A stretch of DNA of 64,000 bases from Heterodera schachtii (taxonomy: Eukaryota > Nematoda > Chromadorea > Rhabditida > Heteroderidae), in assembly GCA_023374025.1 (NCBI GenBank), contig SIJG01000018.1, positions 1,536,175-1,600,174 of the forward strand, in the 5' to 3' direction. Below, piece after piece: positions 52,001 through 60,465 of this stretch (within the stretch, counting starts at the first letter, position 1; every line of letters starts with the position of its first letter). The notes below the pieces were generated by a model. That model searched no databases and had not been told where the DNA came from. It was given only the letters and a program-made list of their open reading frames with translations. The translations under genes and the position numbers were made by a program.

Positions 52001-52821
52001 TTCTTACTGGTTAAGTTGATTTTTTTAAATTAAATCATAATTAATTTTTTGACTTTACATTTCAGAAACACAAAATTTTATCGGGCATGGCCTAATCTGA
52101 CGAATGAAATGTGATGTGGAGAACACTTTAAAAAAATTTATTTTTAAATTATTTAATTTCTTTGTAATTCGGTATTATTTTCAATGTTCTTATTTTTTTA
52201 TTTTGCCATAATTTTTTATTTATTTAATATTTTCCATGGCATACTATTTAAATACTTTATCTTTAGAAATTAGATAATACATTTCGATTTATTATTATTT
52301 ATTATGTTGCCTAATAAATACTCAGTGAGACGATGTCAGAGGACAATCGCCCGTTTCCTGCCTTCTCAGTAATCAATTTTTATAATATATTTTTTACCAT
52401 TTATTACATTATTTTTAAATTTTTTTGAAAAATAATTGCTTTTTTAAAAGATTTTTGGTATGTATTTTTTGTAAAATGTCTAATATTTAGAAATACTTTG
52501 ATAACTTTGCTGATGAAGCTATGAAATTAAAAAATAATTATCTTTCTTATCTAATCTCTGTTTTTATTAACAAAAATGTTTATCTATTTTTTATACGAAA
52601 ATATGGGTTTTTATATTTATTCAAGTTTGCCAGCTGTCCTTCATTTGTTGCTTGCTATGCGACCCAAAATCCATTTTTGATTCGGTTCTGGATTGGACGG
52701 ATATTTTAATATTAATTTTATTAATTAATTTCATTTAAAAAATATGCATTATTGGAGCGCGTAAATTAACATGTTACATATTTCTTGAATTATTTTATTT
52801 ATTTCGAATTATGTCCTTGTC
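49039..52821. other. AT-rich desert with two GC hairpins
   Basis: No gene supported. 49160-49570 contains MITE-like sequence: a CAGGGTTTCTATCG terminus (49163) and two GC hairpins (49401-49424, 49535-49556), but no matching end. Confidence 0.5.
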
Positions 52822-52829
52822 CATCCAAG

Positions 52830-53801
52830 TAGGGTTCAGCCCCGACCCCGAGCCCCCCGACCCCCGACCCGACCCGAGACGTTTTTTGGACCTATTCCCC
52901 GACCCGACCCCCGACATGTGCCCCCCGGCGGTCCCCGACCCCCGACTTTTTACCCCCCGACCCCCCGACACTAATTCGCGGGATTGGGGACTCCGAGTTT
53001 TTTAAAAATTTAAAAGTTAATTCATCCACGAAGGCGCGACTGAGGCTTTAGCCTCATTTTGTGGTTTTTTGATAGGTCAATGAGGCTAAATTTTCAAAAT
53101 GAGGCTTTTGGGTTTTTTAGGCTTTTTGTGGTTTTTTGCGAAATTTTGAGGATTTTTGAGGTTCTGGGGGAAAATTCTCAGATTTTTAAATTTTGATTAA
53201 TTTTGATAAGTTGGCATAATGTTTTTGGCCATTTTTGTGGACAAATCTGTTAATAAATTGCATTAATAATTACAAAATTTTTCCCGACGACGCCTATCGG
53301 CACCGCCGAACCCCACCCCTCGTTCAAATGGCAATTTTAATGTTTTTTTTTCTCAAAAACCAGCGAAATAAAACATTAATCAGAGGACAAATCTTAGAAA
53401 TAAGGACTTTTACGAACCCTGCTTAATGACATTATGCCATAAAATTTCAAAATTATTATATTTAAGAAATTTGAACAATTTTAGTATCTACCCCAAAATC
53501 AGAACATTCTTATAAATAAGAACAAATGGAAGCCCCTGGTTTAAAGGCCAGCTTGGACTCACTCTTACTGGCGCTAACGAAATCAGATGATTAAAGTGAA
53601 AAAAGGGAATATTTATGAGCATTTAAAAAGAAAAATTGGGTTTTTCGTTAAAAAAATTAGTTGATCACTACCCGATCGGGGTCCCCGACCCCCGACAATT
53701 GAGCTCCCCCCCCCCCCCCCCGACCCGACCCCCGACATGTCGCCCCCCGAGGTCCCCGGCCCCCGACTTTTTGCCCCCCGAGGGCTCGGGGCTGAACCCT
53801 A
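52830..53801. mobile_element. hAT-type MITE (972 bp), TAGGGTTCAGCCCCGA ends
   Basis: TAGGGTTCAGCCCCGA at the left, its reverse complement near TCGGGGCTGAACCCTA at the right, duplication CATCCAAG on both sides (52822-52829, 53802-53809). Long CCCCCGACCC subterminal repeats point inward from both ends. The middle contains GAGGCTTTAGCCTC and 'TTTTAGGC' repeats and the GC hairpin at 53285-53308. No transposase frame. Confidence 0.9.
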
Positions 53802-53862
53802 CATCCAAGAGAGACCGTTTTCCAATCCCGTATCCAATTATTCTAGATGCGAGACTGATGAG

Positions 53863-54439
53863 TAGGGCCGCAACTTTTAGTGATTTAACTATTTTTTTGC
53901 TCGATTGTTTTGAATAAAAGAGCTCAAAAAACGCATTTCTGCGTTGAAATTTTTCGATTCTTATGTCACTATCCGTCACTAGAAATCACTATTTTGGCGT
54001 TTCGTCAAAAAATAGTGAAAATCGCGTTTTGTCACTATTTCGACACTTTTGGAAAATTTCTCAACAAAAATGCAATAAAAACAAAAAATACACCCCCTTA
54101 GAATCGACTTAAAAAATTTCAGAAAAATACACTCCTAAAATCGACACATACACTCCTAATAAATGAAAAATTTTCTCAAAAATTCACTTTCTTGGCAAGA
54201 ATTTTTAATTTTAAAAATTATTTTTAGGTACCTGTTTTGGGTTTTTGCCCTTCAAAATCCCAATCCTACTCATTTGCAACTGCATTCAGTGAATAAAAAT
54301 TATTTTTTTGCTTAATTTTGGCTAAAAATTATGTCACTATTCGTCACTATTTCGCACTTTTTGCCACTATTTTGGCATTTTTACTCACTATTTTAGTTAA
54401 TTATTTTGAGATTTTTGGTCACTAAAAGTCGCGGCCCTA
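53863..54439. mobile_element. hAT-type MITE (577 bp), TAGGGCCGC ends
   Basis: TAGGGCCGCAACTTTTAGTGA at the left and TCACTAAAAGTCGCGGCCCTA at the right. Flanks CTGATGAG (53855-53862) and CTGATGAT (54440-54447) match at 7 of 8. Subterminal 'GTCACTATTT' repeats occur at both ends. It carries paired AATACACCCC/AATACACTCC motifs (54085-54160). A related but one-ended sequence (GGGTCGCTACTTTTAGTGAC) lies at 56230. Confidence 0.85.
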
Positions 54440-54596
54440 CTGATGATTAGCCCTTATTTGAGCAATTTATTTAATTTAATTTAATTTTTATGATAATTTT
54501 TTCTATAAATTATTTATAATTTATTAAACGTAGTCAGTATACTTAATCATAATAAATATTTGAAATCCTTCTAACATATATATTTATTCTTTGTTT

Positions 54597-54690
54597 ACAG
54601 GTCCACGTCCTTTCTGTGGCCTATCTAACGCTATGTGGCCATCCTCGAACCATTGAGCAGAGTCATTGAGAATTATTTCGTCACCTGTTT
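54597..54690 (-). CDS. Possible exon fragment
   Basis: On the minus strand this reads EIILNDSAQWFEDGHIALDR, then PQKGRGPVNK, with balanced composition inside AT-rich DNA. No partner exons were identified. On the plus strand TTTGTTTACAG|GTCC looks like an acceptor but its frames close quickly. It may be a gene relic. Confidence 0.2.
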
Positions 54691-55701
54691 TTGCAAGTAT
54701 TGATAAATAAATTCTTTAGAGAATAACTTATTTTAAAGCATTAAATGCTTTATTAGGATAGGATTTTCATAAAAATCAATTTAATTTTCCTTTTATGATT
54801 CCTGTTTTTAAGCTTGACATATTTTCAATTGCTTTATAAGAAATTTAATTTATATATAATAGTTTTAAAAAATTCTAATTTTATAAAATTTAATAAGTAT
54901 CGGTTATATTTTTCAGTAGATCCTTCAATAAACTCCGTTTTTTCAAGTCATTAATATGAACTAGGCATGTTCCGATTGAGTTATTTTGAACTAATAATTA
55001 TTTATTTGTTTTATTAATTTATTTTCATTAAATTTGATATTAAAAAAATTCATACAGAAAAGTGGGTGCGTAATTTATAATTTTCTCAAGCTTTCAAAAT
55101 ATTTGTTATTTTAATGAGAATTTTAATTAAGCCGTTTGCCAGCGCTTACTTGCCATAATATTGTTCTTTTTCCTCCTCATTTCGCAAAATTAAAGACCGA
55201 GGGTCTCGAACATTAGTATAAATAACCTATAATTTGGAAAACTAAATTTGGGAGGTCTTCTAATATAGGTTAATTATCGTAGAAATAAATAATCTCACAC
55301 CTTTTCATGTCCAAATTTTAAGTATTCTAATGTAATATGAAATCCACATAAGAAAGTTATTATATACGGATATTTTACAGGGATTTACTTTAAAAATGTG
55401 GGTTGCTTACTAAAAAAGCGGTTTTGAAAAGCAACAAAATAGTCAAATTTATGGACCATTAACTGTTTTGATTGCCGATCAGGGCTGGGCGAAACTTCGG
55501 CTTCGGCTTCGAAAACTTCGAAAACTTCGGGTTTTTTGAGCTTCGAACTTCGTGCTTCGGCTATTTTACCCGAAGTTTCGGGAAAAATACACCCCTAAAG
55601 ATTGAGTTTCCAATGTGAAAATGCACCCTTAGTGATGGGCTTTTGATAAACTTAAATTAATATATATTTATTAATTTTTTGTTTTTCTTCTTTTGTTCAC
55701 A

Positions 55702-55770
55702 CGCATGGTCGAGTGGTAGTGCTCTTTGCTCTTTTCATTATGTTTCCTTTGGATCAGTTCCCATCCAAGT
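55702..55770 (+). repeat. tRNA-derived segment inside MITE
   Basis: GCATGGTCGAGTGGTAGTGC is a good A box; GGATCAGTTCCCATCC about 45 bases later is a weak B box. The reverse-oriented equivalent in the 14543 copy is GTGGTTAAGAGGTAGTGC. Probably a captured tRNA relic. Confidence 0.5.
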
Positions 55771-56491
55771 ACTTGCTTTTCTTCTAATTTTTCAAAATTA
55801 TTCTTTTTTTCGACGAAAATTTAATATAAATTTAACAATTAAAATCGCAAAATCTTTTCATTTTTGAACTAAATCTGTCACTAAAATTTCAAAATTTTCC
55901 CGGCGGCGCCTATCGGCACCGCCGGAGTTCCAAAATTCCCTTTATTTTTTAAATTGACTCAAAAACTGTGAGTACCGTATATACTCTTTTTATATGCCAG
56001 TCTCCATTAATCTGCCGGCCTCCAATTATGTACCCCTTTCTGAGGAGGTTGAAAAATAATATACCAGTCTCCATTTATGTGCCAGGGGGGATAAATAGAA
56101 TTTTTTAAAAAAAATTTTTGGCACATTTTCCAAAAAAAAAATTAAACTCAATTCAACAGTAAAAGGGGCTAATAAATGAACAATTCGTTCCCATCTCCGA
56201 CTCCATCCAACCCTGCATCATCATCAGAGGGGTCGCTACTTTTAGTGACGGAAAATCTCGAAATAGTTAACTAAAAAAAAATTGTGTGAAGAATTTTTAA
56301 GAAAATTTTCCAATTCTTAGGGGTGCATTTTTTAAAAAATGTTTAGGTCGTTTCTTAGGGGTGTATTTTTTGATTTTATTGCATTTTTGTTAAGGAATTT
56401 TCCTAAAAATGTCGAAATAGTAAATTTTCACTATCGAGACCGAAAATTTCCCGAGAGACCAATTTTTTATGGCTCTAATTTTTTGACTCAT

Positions 56492-56698
56492 TTTACGAAC
56501 AAAATCTGTGCACAAATTGCACTCAAATTTTTAAAAATTCAGCGCCCCTGCTGGACACCCTATTCCCAAAATTTTTTGGAAAATTTTACCACAAAAAAGG
56601 GTGTAAAAAAAAAATTTCGCCGACAGGGGAAAATTTAACTCAAAAATTCACGGTCACGAAAACCGTGAATTTCACGGGTTTTTGGATCACGGTCACGA
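56492..56698. repeat. 207-bp direct repeat, copy 1 (partner 60259-60465)
   Basis: Base-for-base identical, as far as I can read, to 60259-60465 at a constant offset of 3767. It contains AGCGCCCCTGCTGGACACCC and TTCACGGTCACGAAAACC. Copy 1 continues into further CACGG repeats ending at a CGGCGCATCTCTA terminus (about 56764), whereas copy 2 stops. Confidence 0.85.
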
Positions 56699-56769
56699 TT
56701 CACGGGGTCAATTCACGGTCACGTTTCACGGCTCACGGGTTTTTTCAGTCACGGCGCATCTCTAATGTA

Positions 56770-57420
56770 TAACAATTTCAACTTGAAGGATCAATTATTA
56801 TTGTGTGTTAGTGATTGTTTATGCATTAATTGCAGTTACTCTTCACTGTCGAAAGGGTCGAATTTCATAAAATAATTAATTTTTATTCTTTAATTTAAAT
56901 CATTTGCCATTTTCAGTCCCTTCCAATTCCAACTCAACACAATTTAACCATCGAATATTCCGATCACTTTTTTTAAATAATTTCCATGAATATTGGCGGC
57001 TATTTAATAACAGTTTTTTGCTAATTATTCCTAAAATCAACAAACATCGAAAAAAATAATTTGTTTGTTTGGCACACATTTCAAATTTGTGGCATTTTGT
57101 TGCACATTAGTTCCGCATCAAATGGGCCAATTCTTTATTTTACAAGGTTGTTTAAATATGATTAAATATTTTGATTATAATATTTTAGCTCCGAGTATCG
57201 CGATGCTTTCCAAAAAGAATGATCTTTTTTGTTCAAATTGGTCTGTAAATGCTCTTCTGCTTCAATTGCTCCTCATCACTGATGGAAACGAAAATAGATT
57301 GATGAAAATGATAAAAACACTTAATATTTTTAAATTTAAATTGGGTTTCTTTATATGCATTATATTCCGTTATTTTTGTTATGCAAATTCTGCCCAAACA
57401 TGAACTCAAACAAAGTCGAA
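56770..57420 (+). other. Region with a possible short exon; no gene supported
   Basis: TTTTCAG at about 56917 precedes a short open stretch (SLPIPTQHNLTIEYSDH). The 112-codon frame at 57065-57403 starts with ATG but is AT-composition-driven and lacks flanking signals. Left as unresolved. Confidence 0.2.
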
Positions 57421-57567
57421 ACAAATTTTAAAAAGAGCAATTAGAGTCCAAATAGATTATAATATAGACAAAGGTTAATGAGTCAATAATTTAATGAAGT
57501 CCTTAAAATTAAACAATTTCATAATTTTTTTTTACAAGTTTTCATTCAACAAAATAATATTTATAAA

Positions 57568-58190
57568 TAGGGCATAGAAAAATATGGATATAAAATCTCG
57601 AAATATGGCCATAAAATATGGACAACAAATCGCAAAATATAGTCATAAAATCGCAAAAATATGGACATAAATTTTTCCAAATTAAGTGTGTAATTTCTCA
57701 AAATTTCTTCAAATTCGTTAAATGTAAAGTAAAACGTCCAATAATGACCAAATATATTATTAAAAATCATTTTAGAATAAACAATATAAAATAAAACGAC
57801 AATTACTTAATTTTAGCGAAAATCAACCTGAAAAGCAAAATTTTTACTTTTTTGCTTTTTTTTTGACTTAAATTTATCAATTTTTAAGAAAATTTATATT
57901 CAATATTCTTGAGAAATTTGGTTAAAAATGATTTTTTTTCGGAAAATTTTCCGATTTTTGGGGTCAAAATCCCAATTTAACTTGATGGGGGCCGTTCTAA
58001 TAGGGGTTTTTTAGAAAAGTGCCAAAATATGGACATAAAATATGGCCTTAAATGCCAAAATATGTAAAATATGGATATAGAAATCCATCCTAGACGCTTC
58101 AAACCAAGCTAAAAACATGTTTTTCGTGCGTTTCAGGTCTCCCACAGTTCAGGAAAAAAAATATGGAATTCCATATAATTCTATGCCTTA
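57568..58190. mobile_element. hAT-type MITE (623 bp), nested inside the TA element
   Basis: TAGGGCATAGAAAAATATGGA faces TCCATATAATTCTATGCCTTA; TTTATAAA is duplicated on both sides (57560-57567, 58191-58198). Interior of 'AAATATGG(A/C)CATAAA' repeats. The right subterminal part (AACATGTTTTTCGTGCGTTT, CAGG, then CAGGAAAAAAAATA) nearly repeats that of the MITE at 33847-34432. Confidence 0.9.
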
Positions 58191-58199
58191 TTTATAAAA

Positions 58200-59413
58200 A
58201 AAAACAACAACAAAACTCTACAAAATGGCCTTTGAATGAGTCTCCGCTGAGGCACGTTTAGCAATCTGATGTAAAAGACTTTCTTGATCAGCCCGAAAAG
58301 TTAGGTAAACTTGAATTATTTGAGATTTTTTGAGACTTTTTAGGCATATGTACTTGACGGCACAGAGCTAAAAAGACAAAAAACTACTTTTATAGGTTTT
58401 CTTATATGCTGAAAACGATAGAAAATCAAAAAAAAATCTTTGGCAATGTGTTTAAACCGGTTTTTGAACCGGTCAAAAACTCAGAAAAATGAACAAATTG
58501 GGGTGCTCGAAATCACAAAATAAGTTATTTTTTTACAAAATCTTTTAGCCAGGGCTCCCACTGATTTATCAGCATTTTGCTGATTTCAGTTGGTCAACGC
58601 TGGTTTTTTATGAGATGCTGATTTTTGCTGCTTTTTGAAAAAATCCTCAAAAATGGCCATTTTTTGTAAAATGCTACCAAAAACTCCGATGTTTTCAAAT
58701 AAGAATTTTTTAAGAAAATTTTCAGATTTTTAGTGTAGGTGTTCAGGTCACCGTGAAGGAGTGATCTAATCAACCAGATGTTAAAAGACTTTTTTGATCA
58801 GCAACAAACATAATATTTGGCAAAATCCAAATTTCGTAGTTCGCTTTAACCCTACGAAAAACTGTATAAAATGGTTTTTCGTTTCATGGGGCAATCCTTT
58901 TGACCGTGACTGTAGATAATTTTGTGCCTTTTGGATGAGACTAATCATTTTTCATAAAAGAATTTTCAGCCTGCTCGAGTTTTTTCAAGAAATGCAACAT
59001 TTTATTACAAAAAAAAAACTCATCGTTTTTTTCTCTTCGTCATTTCGACTTCTCAATTAGTGCCTAGGGTTTAAAAAAGTTTTTTACCAGTTGACATTTT
59101 GTCTAAAATTTATTAACAAAATGCAATAAAAACAAAAATACACCCCTAAGAATTGACCTCATAAAATTCCGAAAAATACACCCCTAAAATCTTGGATTGA
59201 ATATACACAAACTTTGACAATGATTTATTTGTTTTCCCTATATTAAACAATTCAATGATTTCTTTTTATCAAATTTTCATCCAACAATATAATATTATAA
59301 AAACAAATAAATATTTAGTGGAAAATGATTTAAAATATAATTGATAAATGCCCAAAGAATAAATTACTAAAAGGTAACAGAAAAGGAAGGAAAAGCATGA
59401 ATAAATGAATAAT
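58200..59413. other. Repeat-derived sequence, no gene seen
   Basis: Contains a near-duplicate phrase (TCTGATGTAAAAGACTTTCTT at 58265 and CCAGATGTTAAAAGACTTTTT at 58776), a CAGGGCTCCCACTGATTT hAT-like terminus at 58551 with no mate, and paired AATACACCCCTAA motifs at 59134-59195 next to AAAATGCAATAAAAACAAAA. Confidence 0.5.
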
Positions 59414-59857
59414 TCATATTCTTTTTTCCTCAGAAGTAACTTTTTTGTTCTGTGTGGGATTAGGCCCAGATGGAACTTCATGCTGTTGAAAAACAAAATT
59501 AACGATAAAAATAGCTTTCTTGTTTAACTTCTTCCCGTTAATTGACCAATCATTTAAAAAATAAATAATGCATCTTGCTAATCTTACCAAATCTCGGCCC
59601 GGCATTTGAGGTGGTGGTGTCCATTGTTGTTTTTGAACTGCTTGAACTTCTCCACCCGTTTGGGAAGCATTTGCCGCGCCCGGTGCCACGGATGACAGTG
59701 CCAATAAGCCAGTGAAAATCCGACCAATCTTTGACATTATTCCGGTCGAATTATCCCCATTATCGGCATCGGCATTTTCTTTATTTGTAATTAAATTAAT
59801 TTTTTTAACAAAAGAAAACAAAAACACAGCAAGAAGCGAGGCTTTGATTTGTGACAT
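59414..59857 (-). CDS. CLE-like secreted peptide precursor (candidate plant-parasitism effector)
   Basis: Two exons, 59588-59857 and 59414-59482, give a 112-aa precursor; the 105-bp intron begins GTAAGA and ends TTTTTCAACAG. The N-terminus MSQIKASLLAVFLFSFVKK looks like a signal peptide. A second signal-like stretch follows internal Met41 (MSKIGRIFTGLLALSSVAPG, then AANA), so a shorter start is possible. Residues 91-102, H-E-V-P-S-G-P-N-P-T-Q-N, match the CLE dodecapeptide consensus R-x-V-P-S-G-P-N-P-L-H-N at V3, P4, S5, G6, P7, N8, P9 and N12. His replaces Arg at position 1, and KK follows the motif. In plant-parasitic nematodes such precursors are known to be secreted from pharyngeal glands and to mimic plant CLE ligands; that role here is inferred. 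The intron has no stop and is a multiple of three, so a retained-intron form would insert 35 residues just before the motif. It lies inside the transposon at 55975-60848. Confidence 0.65.
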   Translation of the reverse strand: MSQIKASLLAVFLFSFVKKINLITNKENADADNGDNSTGIMSKIGRIFTGLLALSSVAPGAANASQTGGEVQAVQKQQWTPPPQMPGRDLVRLARCIIYFLNDWSINGKKLNKKAIFIVNFVFQQHEVPSGPNPTQNKKVTSEEKRI

Positions 59858-59935
59858 AATAATCTTTGACGAATAATAATTAAAAATGTTGCAATTTATA
59901 AGACAAATTGATTTAATCTGTTAATTATTTCTGCA
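59858..59935 (-). promoter_or_regulatory. Proximal 5' flank of the CLE-like gene
   Basis: Read on the minus strand, CTTATAAATTGC, a TATA-like element, lies about 45 bases before the ATG, followed by the AT-rich leader TTATTCGTCAAAGATTATT. No spliced-leader acceptor with a good pyrimidine tract is visible, so conventional initiation is my preferred reading. Confidence 0.3.
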
Positions 59936-59967
59936 GGAAATATTTATTTGTTTTATTATATTTAATT

Positions 59968-60258
59968 AGGGGCAGGAAATGGAAATGGATTAGTGGATAA
60001 AATAATGAAATGCCATGGGAAGTGAGTCATTAATTTTTGCAAAGAAATGAATCCAGCAAAATTTTACAATTAATTATTTTGTTGTATTGCCCAAAATGGA
60101 AAAGGATTACGTGGATAAAATAATGAAATGCCATGGGAGTGGGTCGTTAATTTTTGCAAATATTAGCACTAAAAAAAATTACAATTAATTTATTTTGTTG
60201 TATTAAATTAGGGGCCAGAAATAAAAACGGATTACGTGGATAAATTAATAAAAATCCA
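59968..60258 (-). repeat. Tandem repeat of about 118 bp upstream of the CLE-like gene
   Basis: Three copies, the last partial, of a unit with GGATAAAATAATGAAATGCC (59995, 60113; diverged at 60238), then ATGGGAGTG and TCATTAATTTTTGCAAA. Spacing is 118 and about 125 bp. It sits 110-400 bp upstream of the gene's start, where enhancer-type repeats would be expected; any regulatory role is inference. Confidence 0.75.
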
Positions 60259-60465
60259 TTTACGAACAAAATCTGTGCACAAATTGCACTCAAATTTTTA
60301 AAAATTCAGCGCCCCTGCTGGACACCCTATTCCCAAAATTTTTTGGAAAATTTTACCACAAAAAAGGGTGTAAAAAAAAAATTTCGCCGACAGGGGAAAA
60401 TTTAACTCAAAAATTCACGGTCACGAAAACCGTGAATTTCACGGGTTTTTGGATCACGGTCACGG
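60259..60465. repeat. 207-bp direct repeat, copy 2 (partner 56492-56698)
   Basis: See copy 1. Identity ends where copy 1 continues into CACGATTCACGG and copy 2 into CACGGTCACGATTTAAGCC. Confidence 0.85.

Noticed and set aside
49163..53546. Possible 4.4-kb element from CAGGGTTTC (49163) to CCCCTG (53546)
   Set aside because: Only about five terminal bases agree and the flanks are not duplicated.
52811..53979. Asp/Pro-rich open frames
   Set aside because: Translations of CCCCGACCC subterminal repeats of a MITE with defined ends and target duplication.
57065..57403. 112-codon frame inside the TA element as a transposase piece
   Set aside because: No DDE/D motif or similarity to Tc1/mariner; Lys/Phe/Ile/Leu content fits chance in AT-rich DNA.
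58551..58640. Terminus-like CAGGGCTCCCACTGATTT
   Set aside because: Looks like a hAT end, but no inverted mate or duplication was found within the window, so no element is called.
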